Source of the DNA: UBA8389 sp964472175
GTDB taxonomy: Bacteria; Bacteroidota; Bacteroidia; Bacteroidales; UBA1402
Length of the DNA stretch: 24,250 nucleotides
Direction of reading: 5' to 3'
NCBI GenBank assembly: GCA_964472175.1
Contig: CAYYJF010000026.1
Span: forward strand, 1-24,250
The notes under the pieces are model-generated. The model saw only the letters and a list, made by a program, of their open reading frames with translations. It was not told where the DNA came from and ran no database searches. The translations under genes were made by a program, and so were the position numbers. Within the stretch, counting starts at the first letter, position 1. The number at the start of each line of letters is the position of its first letter. Shown piece after piece: positions 14,181-22,133 of this stretch.

Positions 14181-15213
14181 GGTCAAAAGCGTCCAAAATC
14201 TCTTTGAAGTCCTGATTGTTTGTTGTCAGGGCAATGCTTCCGGGGTTGTAGGGCTCATATATTCCCGGATCTGTTACGGAAAACAGGCCAATGGTGGAAA
14301 CACCTGAGGCACTTGCCAGGTGCATGATGCCGCAGTCTGCGCCGATGTAAGCAACCGTGTTGGCCATGACAGCACCCATTTCACGAATGTCTTTGCTGTA
14401 TAGCGCAGGCGCTTGAAAATCGATCATGGAGATGTTTTCAACAGGCAGTATTTCAATGATGTTGAACGAAGGGTAGTTTTCTTTTAGTGTTTCATAAAAA
14501 GCTTTCCACCATTCCTTTGAATAGCATTTTGTACCTGTCGCGTAGGTGTAGAGCGCAATGGTTTGTTTTGATGCGTTCGGTATCAGGTTATTCAGTATGT
14601 CTTTTCCTTTTGCAATTTCTTCCGCGCTTAATTTGATGCTTAAATACGGAAGGGGAGAGGTATTGGGCGTATAGCCCATTTTCTCCATCATTTCACGCAA
14701 ATAGTAAATGGGGATTTTGGCTATGTGGACATGATCCGGAAAATTGTTCCGGATGTGTTCGGTGATTTCACCATACAACTTAATTTTTCCTTTGGAAAAC
14801 TTTGTAGCAAGACGGCCTGAGGAGGATCCTTGATCCACATTCAATACAAAATCATATTTTTTTGCCCGAAGTTGAAGCCATGCTTTGACAAATGCCCTGA
14901 ATTCTTTGAGTGGTTTTCTTGGCACTCGAATGCATTGATTCAGTGATTTGTAGTTTGAAAACAAAATGGGGGAAACCTTGCCTGAAAACAAGTCGATGCT
15001 TGCATTGGGGAAGGTGTTTTCAATTTCCTGAATGATTGGTGATGTCAGTATTTGGTTCCCGAGTCTGTGATTGGGTCGGACGATCAACACGTTTTTTACG
15101 GATGCAACCGGAATCATTTTTGCCCGATATGGATCAAAGCCGGTTAGACTGTTGGTGAGTTTTTGCATCGTTTTTTTACGGATGCGGTTGAACTTTTTCT
15201 TAAGTGTTGTCAT
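14155..15213 (-). CDS. Glycosyltransferase family 9 (heptosyltransferase-like)
   Basis: The 352-residue GT-B enzyme is of the ADP-heptose:LPS heptosyltransferase superfamily. The N-terminal Rossmann half starts VKNVLIVRPNHRLGNQILTSP at about 39-59, including the conserved R-x-x-x-x-G-N. The C-terminal nucleotide-sugar half carries GADCGIMHLASASGVSTIGLF from residue 291, matching the family GxDSGPMHLA signature, followed by TDP. It probably adds a sugar to lipopolysaccharide core on the cytoplasmic face; donor and acceptor cannot be told. I start at the ATG at 15213 (MTTLKKKF, basic N-terminus). Upstream codons to 15333 would run through a -7 element (15233-15240) and the divergent promoter. 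A second possible start is at 15168. No LPS gene cluster is adjacent. Confidence 0.9.
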   Translation of the reverse strand: MTTLKKKFNRIRKKTMQKLTNSLTGFDPYRAKMIPVASVKNVLIVRPNHRLGNQILTSPIIQEIENTFPNASIDLFSGKVSPILFSNYKSLNQCIRVPRKPLKEFRAFVKAWLQLRAKKYDFVLNVDQGSSSGRLATKFSKGKIKLYGEITEHIRNNFPDHVHIAKIPIYYLREMMEKMGYTPNTSPLPYLSIKLSAEEIAKGKDILNNLIPNASKQTIALYTYATGTKCYSKEWWKAFYETLKENYPSFNIIEILPVENISMIDFQAPALYSKDIREMGAVMANTVAYIGADCGIMHLASASGVSTIGLFSVTDPGIYEPYNPGSIALTTNNQDFKEILDAFDQIKMLKNN

Positions 15214-15232
15214 GAGTTTTCTATTGCTGCTG

Positions 15233-15240
15233 CAAAAGTA
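15233..15240 (-). promoter_or_regulatory. -7 element for the GT9 gene
   Basis: TACTTTTG on the minus strand matches TAnnTTTG and lies 20 nt before the ATG at 15213. No TTG is seen at the proper -33 distance. Confidence 0.5.
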
Positions 15241-15286
15241 ATGAAAGGAGTTGAAATAAAATGACTTAAATCGAAAGTCAAGTTGC

Positions 15287-15317
15287 TTGCTTTTTTGATT
15301 AGTTGCTCGTATATTTG
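15287..15317 (+). promoter_or_regulatory. Promoter of the 15352-16788 two-gene unit
   Basis: TTG (15287-15289), 20 nt, then TATATTTG (15310-15317) match the consensus exactly. The ATG at 15352 is 34 bp downstream. Confidence 0.8.
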
Positions 15318-15351
15318 GGTATGCCTTAATCAACCTTAATACCTTACCGAT

Positions 15352-16269
15352 ATGAAAAACAGATTATTACTGATTGCAATGTTGCTTTCAACCGCCTTGG
15401 CTCAATCGGAAACTGTTTTGGTGGAATTGAAACTTCAACCAAACAAGGTCTACAAACAATCATTTGAATATCAAATGGTTACTACGCAAACAATTTTTGA
15501 ACAAAAAACGAATATGCTTTCCAAAGCAGAAGGTATTGCGTCGTATCAGGTACAGTCTGAACTCAAGGATGGCTATGAACTCAAAGCGACTTTTGAGAAG
15601 ATGCTGTTTGCCATGCAAGCCCAATCCGGCATGATGGAGTTTAGCTCAGAAAAAGATTCTGCCAACGACATTATTTCCTTTATTTTAAAACAAATGATAG
15701 GAAAGCCTTTCACGGTTGTCATCAACAAAAACGGAAAGATTGCTTCTGTTGTCGGGTTTAAAGAAAACTATGACCAAATTGTCAAGTCGTATAGAGATGT
15801 GAGTGTAAAACAAAAAGAATATATTTGCAACCTGATTTCAAAATCGTTTGGTCCTGAAGCCATCAAAGGGAGTTTTCAGTTGACTACTGAACAATTGCCG
15901 GGTAAGAAAGTGGATGTGGGCAGCAAGTGGAATTCAAAACAATTTTTAAAATCAGTCATGTCTACGAATGCCAAAACGACTGCTGAAGTACAGTCTATTG
16001 CGGATGGGAAAATGACGGTGAAGACAGAAGCTGTTTTAGTGACTGCAGACAAAAAATCAGATGACAATTCTTTTGGTGCAACGATGCAAATGGATTTGAC
16101 TGGACAAATTTCTTCTGTTTTGACATTTGATTTAACAAGCGGCTGGCCCATCGATGCTAAAATTGACCAAAAATTGACAGGGAGTGGCTTCATTGAAGCA
16201 AATGAACAGTTGGAAAATGGACTGACGATACCATTAACAATCAACACGGTGTTTAAGTGGTTAAAATAA
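15352..16269 (+). CDS. Exported protein, DUF6263-like
   Basis: The protein has 305 residues. A signal peptide (MKNRLLLIAMLLSTALA, about 1-17) indicates export without a lipobox Cys. The mature protein begins LVELKLQPNKVYKQSFEYQM and alternates beta strands with a helical middle. It includes MIGKPFTVVINKNGKIASVVGF, the "G-x-x-F-x-v-x-x-x-G-x-v" pattern I associate with DUF6263 proteins of Bacteroidota, and a WPIDAKIDQKLTGSG segment near the C-terminus. The family assignment is from memory of pattern and is moderate. The function is unknown; such proteins look like all-beta periplasmic or outer-membrane-associated factors. It is the first gene of a unit with a second gene 9 bp downstream. Confidence 0.8.
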   Translation: MKNRLLLIAMLLSTALAQSETVLVELKLQPNKVYKQSFEYQMVTTQTIFEQKTNMLSKAEGIASYQVQSELKDGYELKATFEKMLFAMQAQSGMMEFSSEKDSANDIISFILKQMIGKPFTVVINKNGKIASVVGFKENYDQIVKSYRDVSVKQKEYICNLISKSFGPEAIKGSFQLTTEQLPGKKVDVGSKWNSKQFLKSVMSTNAKTTAEVQSIADGKMTVKTEAVLVTADKKSDDNSFGATMQMDLTGQISSVLTFDLTSGWPIDAKIDQKLTGSGFIEANEQLENGLTIPLTINTVFKWLK

Positions 16270-16278
16270 AATGTAAAG

Positions 16279-16788
16279 ATGAAGCATAAGGAACGACTGC
16301 TGTATCTGTTCCCTTTGGTGGTTACACTCTTGTTTCTTTTGCTTGAAAATAAGAAGGAAAAAGTGGTGCGGGAAAGCATCACCCTGGATCAGGAGCTTTT
16401 CGAGGTGGGTTTATACGACAGCCTGTTCATGAAGGATTTAACACCAGTGCCAGACTTTACGGGCTTGTCGGCCGATTTTCTGAAGTTTTACGATCGTTTT
16501 CAATCAGATGCTTCTTTCCAGAAAAAACATATTCGCTTTCCTTTAAAGGGTGTTTGCTTTAGTTCTTGTGATTCAACCGCCATTTGGGATGAAAAAACCT
16601 GGAATTTCCTTCAATGGGATTTTAGGACCATGATGGAAGATTCCAGGTATAACAATGATTTAAAACAGGGCGAAAACAAGTTGTTTTTTCGATGTGTTTT
16701 AAAAGATTTTGGTATTCTTTACGAATTGGGCTTTATCAGGGACGAAGGTAAGTGGATGCTGGTCTATTGTTTGTTGAACGCCTGTTGA
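16279..16788 (+). CDS. Membrane-anchored or exported DUF4348-like protein
   Basis: The protein has 169 residues. An N-terminal hydrophobic stretch (LLYLFPLVVTLLFLLL, about 7-22) has no clean cleavage site, so it is a membrane anchor or an uncleaved signal. The pattern FLKFYDRFQSDASFQ followed by IRFPLKG (about 67-90) resembles the core of DUF4348, a small Bacteroidales domain, and the WMLVYCLLNAC end fits its final beta strand. The function is unknown. It follows the DUF6263-like gene after 9 bp in the same orientation and probably shares its promoter. It converges on the DUF47 gene with 22 bp between; no clear terminator is visible there. Confidence 0.75.
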   Translation: MKHKERLLYLFPLVVTLLFLLLENKKEKVVRESITLDQELFEVGLYDSLFMKDLTPVPDFTGLSADFLKFYDRFQSDASFQKKHIRFPLKGVCFSSCDSTAIWDEKTWNFLQWDFRTMMEDSRYNNDLKQGENKLFFRCVLKDFGILYELGFIRDEGKWMLVYCLLNAC

Positions 16789-16810
16789 AGCATCCATTCA
16801 CCTATCTGTA

Positions 16811-17455
16811 TTAAGCGTATTTAACAATGATGGTTTTAATGATTTTACCGACACTTTCTGCAGCATCGGTGGCTTTTTCCAATTCGCTCATGATTTCTTT
16901 TAGTTTCACGATTTCAATGGTCCTTCTTTCACTTTGAAACAAGTCCTTGATGAAATGGTCGTAAACATCGTCGGCTTTGTTTTCAATGTCGTGCAAATCT
17001 CTACAATATTCAGCAATACGTTTTGGGTCTTTTTTTAGAACATCCAATTCTTCTACGGCTTTGCGAATGGTTAAAGCTCCTTCCAAAATAAAGTTGGCTA
17101 TGGATTCTGCCGATCCCGGCATTTCTTCCGGGTTATAAAGCATGATTTTTTTGGCTGCACCGCAAATGAAATCGGTGACATCGTCCAATCGATTGGATAG
17201 CAGGTGAATATCTTCCCGATCGAAAGGTGTGATGAAGGTGCTGTTCAGTTGGTCAAAAATCTGATTGGAAAGTTCGTCGCCTTTTCGTTCCTGTTCCTTG
17301 ATTTTAAAATAGTACTCTGTTGCAGACTCGTGATCTCCCTTTTGTACACACTCAATCATCAATTCTGATGCTGTAATCATCACCCCGGCCATTTCTTGAA
17401 GTACCGGAAAAAACTTAGGTTCTTTTGGTGTGAATTTGCTGAAAATGTTGTTCAT
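16811..17455 (-). CDS. DUF47 / PhoU-like protein (Pit accessory type)
   Basis: The all-helical cytoplasmic protein has 214 residues. It has the PhoU-like three-helix repeats of DUF47: MNNIFSKFTPKEPKFF at the start, then KIKEQERKGDELSNQIFDQL (51-70), FITPFDREDIHLLSNRLDDV region (about 74-93) and DLHDIENKADDVYDHFI near 155-171. The E/D-x-x-x-D pattern (ERKGDE, ENKADD) is the usual metal-binding signature. The family generally acts with the low-affinity phosphate transporter Pit and is normally encoded directly beside pit. No transporter lies on either side here. A 17-bp palindrome sits 13 bp before the ATG. It follows the TonB-dependent receptor gene on the same strand after 147 bp, which contains two -7-like elements. 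Confidence 0.92.
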   Translation of the reverse strand: MNNIFSKFTPKEPKFFPVLQEMAGVMITASELMIECVQKGDHESATEYYFKIKEQERKGDELSNQIFDQLNSTFITPFDREDIHLLSNRLDDVTDFICGAAKKIMLYNPEEMPGSAESIANFILEGALTIRKAVEELDVLKKDPKRIAEYCRDLHDIENKADDVYDHFIKDLFQSERRTIEIVKLKEIMSELEKATDAAESVGKIIKTIIVKYA

Positions 17456-17468
17456 TCTATATAATTGT

Positions 17469-17485
17469 ATTTGTTTGAAACAAAT
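17469..17485. repeat. 17-bp palindrome in the DUF47 leader (operator candidate)
   Basis: ATTTGTTTGAAACAAAT has perfect 8-bp arms around a single central base. It lies between the -7-like element at 17528-17535 and the ATG at 17455. The placement suits a dimeric repressor or an RNA hairpin (weak, AU-rich), but no regulator is identifiable. Confidence 0.55.
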
Positions 17486-17527
17486 AAGACATTTGCATGT
17501 CAGGGGTGTGACAGTTTTTTAGCATCG

Positions 17528-17535
17528 CAAAAATA
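17528..17535 (-). promoter_or_regulatory. Candidate -7 element for the DUF47 gene
   Basis: TATTTTTG on the minus strand matches TAnnTTTG. A second TATTTTTG lies at 17579-17572. Neither has a TTG at correct spacing, so both are half-supported. Confidence 0.4.
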
Positions 17536-17602
17536 AACAAACAAATTCAAAAAGATGTGACATACGTGTTACAAAAATACATTTCATTTGAATGGACAAT
17601 AA

Positions 17603-19969
17603 TCACCATTCTATGCTGCCTTTTATATTCAACAATCTTCCTGTTAAATAATTGGGTATTCCTCTTTGGTTGTTCGATAAATCCGTGATCCAATAGTAGG
17701 AGTTCGTGTTTCTGATGTTTAACAAGTTGAAACAATCCAATCCAATCCAAATGTTGGGTCTTTTGTTCGATTTCTGAACGATGATTCTGGATAAGCCGAT
17801 GTCAATGCGTCTGTATGGAGGCAAACGAAAAGTGTTGACTGGAAGTCCATCTGCCCATATGACTTTCAGATTCATGACGACTTTGGGGTAGTTTGGAAAA
17901 TAATCCTGAAAAAACATGGAGATGTTGTATCTGCTTTCATTTGGCCTGGAGACGGTTTTGGTACCAATTTTTTCCTTGCTTTGCAACAAGGATAGACTCA
18001 GCCAGGAATCTTTTCCGGGCAATAATGCTCCAAATAGTTTGAAATCCAAACCGCTGGTGAATCCTTTGGCAATATTTTTGCCTGCGTATCGGATTCTCAC
18101 GTTGTCGACGGTGTAAGGGTTGACGTTGCTCAACTGTTTGTGGTACAATTCGGTGGTGAGCCTGAATGGACGATCGAGCGCGGAAAATCTGTAATCGATG
18201 GAACCCACCAGTTGAACGGATTTTTGTGCTTTGATGTCATGGTTTAAAAAGACTTCTGTCAAGCCGTTTGTCGTGATTGTATCTCTCAATTCTTTATAAA
18301 ATGGCGCCTGATAATAAACGCCACCGGAGATACGGAATGAGATGTCTTTTTCGATGGTGGGTTTGTATGAAACCGAAATTCTTGGACTCCACAGCCATTC
18401 GTGGTTGAAACTCCAGAATTGACTTCTCAAACCATAGGTGATTCCAAACAAGCCTTTTTCGGTGCGAAAGCGCAAATAATCTTGGATGTATGCCTGAAAA
18501 CGATGCGATTTCAGAGATACTTCAGATTTTAAGGCGTATGAAAGATCGGGTCTGGAAGTTCTGTGAGGCAGTGAATACCCCGCTGAATCCAACATTTTCC
18601 ATTCTTTGAGTTGGTCTTCAATTTGTTCCAGTTGATAACTGATGCCGGATTCAATATGGTGGTTTTCCTTTTGAAGTGATGAGGCGTAACCCAGATTGGA
18701 AACGCGAGCAATCAGATGATTTCTGGCATGTTCGTGATACATTCCGGAACCAAGCAAAAATTCATTGATGCGTTCCGGATGGTCTTTGTCGGGAGGTGTT
18801 TCGCTCAGCCAATAAGTGCCAGTGATGTCGTAGTTTTCATCCTCTTTGGTTTCAAAAAATGAGGCTTTAAGGGACTGAGAGAAAGCAGATTGTTTGTTTA
18901 TGTTTAGTATGATGGCTGAAAAAATGGTGTTGAATGCGTCCTTTTCTTTGCCTTCAAAATCGACAGACATCGTGTACAACTGATTGCTGGTTCCAAATAC
19001 GGTTTCGCTGGATTTTGGCGAAAAGAGATACGTGTTTCTTGAAAAATTGCCCAAAAAGTTCCATTCCAGTGCAGGACTCATTTGATATGACAGTTGTGTC
19101 TGATAGTCCATGAAATTTGGGTTGTAGGAAGCATCGGTATCCAGAGTCTTCAACAAATAGGAATTGGATTTGTATCTGAATCCGTGAATCTGAGAGAATT
19201 TCCCGTTTTTAGAAGACTGACCCAAATAAATGTTTGTACCCAACAAACTGGCGTTGACCACCGATTCTAATTGTTTCGGTCTTTTGTAAACGATGTCTAG
19301 AACGGAGGACATTTTATCCCCGTATTTGGATTCAAATCCACCTGCAGAGAATTGCACTTCTTTGACCAATTCAGGGTTGACAAAGCTCATTCCTTCTTGT
19401 TGTCCTGCACGGATGAGCAGGGGACGATAGATTTCTATGCCGTTGACATACACCAGGTTTTCATCAAAGTTTCCCCCTCTTACCGAATATTGTGAACTCA
19501 TTTCGTGGTTGGTACTTACCCCGGGAAAGGTGGTGAGCAGGGCTTCAATACTTCCTCCGCTTGGGTCTGGTATCATGCGGACTTTGGTCGCATCAATTTT
19601 TTCAAAAGTGGGAGATGTCGGTATACTGCCTTCGATGGTGAATTCTTTGATGAATTTGGCTTTTTGCAGAAGAATTGCATGAATTTGAATGTCTTTTTCC
19701 TGATGAAGGAGCACTTGCGTCAGAGGCATAAATGACATGCATTCAAATTGAATGGAAAGGGTGTCTTGTTTGAGTACAGTGAGCTGAAAATGACCTTTGC
19801 TATCGGTGGTCGTTGTTTTGTCGTTGTGCATTTCACGCACTGTTGTCAAATCCAAAGGACTGCCATTTTGGTCGGTTACCTTTCCGGAAATCACGATGGA
19901 CTCATTCGCCAGTGTATTCCATGCGAAAGAGCACATTGCTAGAAAGAAGACCACTCTGATCAGAGACAT
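17603..19969 (-). CDS. TonB-dependent outer-membrane receptor
   Basis: The protein has 788 residues. A signal peptide spans about 1-21. A carboxypeptidase-regulatory-like beta domain follows (about 24-101, ISGKVTDQNGSPLDLTTV at the start), then a plug domain (about 118-230, with YSVRGGNFDENLVYVNGIEI at 161-180 and GGFESKYGDKMSSVLDI at 210-226). The rest is a 22-strand-type barrel rich in aromatic alternation. It ends in Trp rather than the more common Phe. It takes up an unknown ligand using TonB energy. There is no SusD partner beside it, so it is not a Sus-type polysaccharide pair; a metal chelate or small cofactor is possible but not shown. There is no N-terminal FecR-signalling domain. 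It is divergent from the nitroreductase operon and upstream of the DUF47 gene. Confidence 0.93.
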   Translation of the reverse strand: MSLIRVVFFLAMCSFAWNTLANESIVISGKVTDQNGSPLDLTTVREMHNDKTTTTDSKGHFQLTVLKQDTLSIQFECMSFMPLTQVLLHQEKDIQIHAILLQKAKFIKEFTIEGSIPTSPTFEKIDATKVRMIPDPSGGSIEALLTTFPGVSTNHEMSSQYSVRGGNFDENLVYVNGIEIYRPLLIRAGQQEGMSFVNPELVKEVQFSAGGFESKYGDKMSSVLDIVYKRPKQLESVVNASLLGTNIYLGQSSKNGKFSQIHGFRYKSNSYLLKTLDTDASYNPNFMDYQTQLSYQMSPALEWNFLGNFSRNTYLFSPKSSETVFGTSNQLYTMSVDFEGKEKDAFNTIFSAIILNINKQSAFSQSLKASFFETKEDENYDITGTYWLSETPPDKDHPERINEFLLGSGMYHEHARNHLIARVSNLGYASSLQKENHHIESGISYQLEQIEDQLKEWKMLDSAGYSLPHRTSRPDLSYALKSEVSLKSHRFQAYIQDYLRFRTEKGLFGITYGLRSQFWSFNHEWLWSPRISVSYKPTIEKDISFRISGGVYYQAPFYKELRDTITTNGLTEVFLNHDIKAQKSVQLVGSIDYRFSALDRPFRLTTELYHKQLSNVNPYTVDNVRIRYAGKNIAKGFTSGLDFKLFGALLPGKDSWLSLSLLQSKEKIGTKTVSRPNESRYNISMFFQDYFPNYPKVVMNLKVIWADGLPVNTFRLPPYRRIDIGLSRIIVQKSNKRPNIWIGLDCFNLLNIRNTNSYYWITDLSNNQRGIPNYLTGRLLNIKGSIEW

Positions 19970-19989
19970 TTTAACGGGTTGAATGGGAA

Positions 19990-20006
19990 CAAATCTACCA
20001 AAAATA
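19990..20006 (-). promoter_or_regulatory. Tandem -7-like elements upstream of the TonB-dependent receptor
   Basis: Read on the minus strand, TATTTTTG (20006-19999) and TAGATTTG (19997-19990) both match TAnnTTTG and lie 20-37 nt from the ATG at 19969. No TTG is at -33 for either. Confidence 0.4.
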
Positions 20007-20019
20007 TAAGGAAATAACG

Positions 20020-20027
20020 TATCTTTG
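20020..20027 (+). promoter_or_regulatory. -7 element for the nitroreductase operon
   Basis: TATCTTTG matches TAnnTTTG and lies 31 bp before the ATG at 20059. No -33 TTG is seen at the expected distance. Confidence 0.5.
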
Positions 20028-20058
20028 TTTGTGATATTGTCAACAACAAAGTATTAGG

Positions 20059-20625
20059 ATGGATCAATTATTGAATTTGCTTCGAAATAGAAGAAGTACG
20101 AGAAAGTTTATGGACACGCAAATATCGCCTGAGTTGGTTCAGCAACTGTTGGAAGCGGCGCTGATGTCACCTGCATCAAAGAGTTCAAATCCATGGCAAT
20201 TTGTGCTGACAGATGACAAAAATATGCTCGAAGCATTGTCCAAATCCAAAAAACATGGAGCCGGTCTGTTGAAAAACGCAGCTTTGGCTATCGTTGTATT
20301 GGCCGATCCTCAAAAAAGTGATGTTTGGATTGAAGATGCTTCCATTGCCACCCTGCTGCTTCAGCTGGAAGCCGAAGATTTGGGTCTGGGCTCTTGCTGG
20401 GTGCAAATTCGTTGCCGTCAAAATGAGGCCGGAGCGGATGCTGAAGCGGTGGTACGATCACTGCTTTCAATTCCGGATCATTTAAGGGTGGAGAGCATTG
20501 TTGCCGTTGGAGTCAAAGCGGAAGAAAAAAATCCCTTCGATCCGGATTCTCTTCAGTGGGAGAAAGTGCATATCGGAGTCTATCAATCGAACCAAAAAGA
20601 GGAATCATCGTGCGAATCGCTTTAA
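20059..20625 (+). CDS. Nitroreductase family protein (FMN-dependent)
   Basis: The protein has 188 residues, a compact member of the nitroreductase superfamily. The N-terminal RRSTRKFMD (11-19) binds the FMN phosphate. SPASKSSNPWQFV (37-49) is the conserved Ser-Asn-x-Q-x-W/F region near the flavin. The middle EDASIATLLLQLEAEDLGLGSCWV segment (about 93-116) matches the helix and strand before the second FMN-binding part. It likely reduces quinones or other electrophiles with NAD(P)H as a homodimer; the substrate is unknown. It is the first gene of the plus-strand operon and overlaps the next gene by 16 bp. Confidence 0.92.
   Translation: MDQLLNLLRNRRSTRKFMDTQISPELVQQLLEAALMSPASKSSNPWQFVLTDDKNMLEALSKSKKHGAGLLKNAALAIVVLADPQKSDVWIEDASIATLLLQLEAEDLGLGSCWVQIRCRQNEAGADAEAVVRSLLSIPDHLRVESIVAVGVKAEEKNPFDPDSLQWEKVHIGVYQSNQKEESSCESL
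20598..20603 (+). promoter_or_regulatory. Shine-Dalgarno site deciding the DUF2520 start
   Basis: AGAGGA lies 6 nt before GTG at 20610, within the end of the nitroreductase gene. Other starts in the window lack such a site, so it supports the internal GTG start. Confidence 0.55.
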
Positions 20626-21386
20626 TTGGTGCCGGTAATCTGGCAACGCAACTGGGTTTGGCTTTGTATGCTACCGGCTATGAGGTGACTCAGGTGTATA
20701 GCAGAACCAACGAATCTGCGGCCATGTTGGCTTCCAAAATACAAGCCGAACCAACCAATGATCCAAAAGCGATTCGGTCGGATGCCGATGTGTATTTTTT
20801 GGCTTTGAAAGATGAAGTATTGCCATCCGTCTTGCCTTTGTTTTCCTTTGGTCAAGGGATTGTTGCACTGACTTCAGGTAGTTTGGATATGTCCGTGTTG
20901 TCTTCGTATGCTGCGCAGACAGCTGTTTTTTATCCCTTACAGACTTTCAGTAAGGACAGGCTTGTTTCATTCAGGAATATTCCGATTTTTATTGAAACCC
21001 TTCAACCAAAGGTGGAGGAAACATTGATTTCTATTGCAAAAAGGATAGGAGACAGGGTGGAAATGGTGAATGCGGCGCAACGCATGACCTTGCACGTTGC
21101 CGCCGTTTTTTGTTGTAATTTTGTCAATTATTTGTACGTGTTGTCTTCTGATATTTTGAAAGATGAAAATCTGAATTTTAAATTTTTACAACCGCTCATT
21201 CAGGAAACTGCGGCCAAGATTCAGACATTGACACCGGTACAGGCGCAAACGGGACCTGCTGTTCGGATGGATTATTCGATCATTGAAAAACACAAGGAAC
21301 TTTTGTCGCATTCGGACGTGTTATTAGAAACATATAATATGCTTACAAAGGGTATTTTTGAGCGCATTAATCATAAACCTGTATGA
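20610..21386 (+). CDS. Rossmann-fold/DUF2520 oxidoreductase-like protein
   Basis: The protein has 258 residues from a GTG start at 20610 (VRIALIGAGNLATQL). The GxGNxA motif at 7-12 is a dinucleotide-binding loop like that of F420-dependent NADP oxidoreductases and ProC. YPLQTFSK near residue 109 and a helical C-terminal DUF2520 domain (about 130-255; NAAQRMTLHVAAVFCCNFVNY, LQPLIQET and TGPAVRMD) follow. The GTG is preferred over an ATG at 20556 because the Rossmann strand starts right there. A Shine-Dalgarno-like AGAGGA lies at 20598-20603, which is rare in this genome and probably needed because the start sits inside the upstream gene. Its stop overlaps the kdsC ATG (ATGA). The physiological substrate is unknown. 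Confidence 0.9.
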   Translation: MRIALIGAGNLATQLGLALYATGYEVTQVYSRTNESAAMLASKIQAEPTNDPKAIRSDADVYFLALKDEVLPSVLPLFSFGQGIVALTSGSLDMSVLSSYAAQTAVFYPLQTFSKDRLVSFRNIPIFIETLQPKVEETLISIAKRIGDRVEMVNAAQRMTLHVAAVFCCNFVNYLYVLSSDILKDENLNFKFLQPLIQETAAKIQTLTPVQAQTGPAVRMDYSIIEKHKELLSHSDVLLETYNMLTKGIFERINHKPV

Positions 21387-21762
21387 GTACCATTCCACAT
21401 GATTTGACCAGCATTAAAGCCGTCGTTTTTGATATTGACGGTGTGTTGTCAACCGATACCATTCCTTTGTTTCCCAATGGGGAACCGATGAGGTGCATCA
21501 ATATTAAAGATGGATATGCCTTGAATTTGGCCGCCAAAAAAGGGCTGATTCTTGGAATTATTTCCGGTGGTAAAACCGAGGCTGTCCGGGTTCGTTTTGA
21601 AAATTTGGGCATTCATCACATTTATTTGGGTGCGCACGATAAGAAACAAGAGTTTGATGATTTCTTGAAAAAAACAGGACTTGAAGCCGCGGATGTGGCC
21701 TATATGGGCGATGATATTCCGGATTATGAGGTGATGAAAATGGTGGGATTGGCTGCATGTCC
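21383..21762 (+). CDS. kdsC: KDO-8-phosphate phosphatase (HAD family), cut by the assembly gap
   Basis: The first 126 residues of a C0-type HAD phosphatase are present; about 45 C-terminal residues are lost in the run of N. Visible motifs are FDIDGV with nucleophile D17 and D19, ISGGKTEAV (60-68, motif II Ser), and MGDDIPD with D110, D111 and D114 (motif IV). The segment KDGYALNLAAKKGL at 42-55 is typical of KdsC. KdsC hydrolyses 3-deoxy-D-manno-octulosonate 8-phosphate to KDO for lipopolysaccharide inner core. Homologues acting on KDN-9-P or related acids are hard to exclude. The ATG overlaps the previous stop by 4 bp. Co-transcription with maf, coaX and, further down, lptC fits an envelope role. 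Confidence 0.9.
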
Positions 21763-21862
21763 NNNNNNNNNNNNNNNNNNNNNNNNNNNNNNNNNNNNNN
21801 NNNNNNNNNNNNNNNNNNNNNNNNNNNNNNNNNNNNNNNNNNNNNNNNNNNNNNNNNNNNNN
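21763..21862. other. Assembly gap of 100 N
   Basis: There are exactly 100 unknown bases, the usual placeholder for a scaffold gap of unknown length. The left edge is inside kdsC and the right edge inside maf. By comparison with usual lengths (KdsC about 170 residues, Maf about 190), roughly 400-500 bp should be missing, so the true distance is larger than drawn. Confidence 0.97.
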
Positions 21863-22133
21863 TACCGGTGTTTGTTTGTCTACGAAAACAAAAAGAACCA
21901 CCTTTGTGTCTGAAACCAAAGTCTGGTTTTCCGAGTTGGATATCAACGAGATACATCACTATGTAGATGTTTTTAAGCCCTTCGATAAAGCAGGTGCATA
22001 TGGCGTTCAGGAATGGATCGGTTATGTGGCTGTTGAACGAATGGAAGGATCGTTTTACAATGTCATGGGTTTGCCGGTGCATCAATTATATACCGAATTG
22101 AAACAATTTCCACAAAAATCAATTTTGTTATGA
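21863..22133 (+). CDS. maf: Maf-like nucleotide pyrophosphatase, C-terminal part
   Basis: The last 89 residues are readable after the gap, in the frame starting at 21864: TGVCLSTKTKRTTFVSETKV, then FKPFDKAGAYGVQEWIGYVA and a final GSFYNVMGLPVHQLYTEL region. The D-K-A-G-A-Y-G-x-Q motif with its conserved Asp and the NVMGLP ending are diagnostic of Maf/YhdE house-cleaning pyrophosphatases, which hydrolyse non-canonical or TTP/UTP nucleotides to monophosphates in the cytoplasm. The N-terminal half (with the SxSPRR motif) is in the gap. The stop overlaps the ATG of coaX by 4 bp (ATGA). An apparent in-frame TTG at 21876 is not a start. Confidence 0.93.

Noticed and set aside
21449..22085. Open frames crossing the N gap on either strand
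   Set aside because: They exist only because N codons are read as open; the real genes are kdsC and maf.
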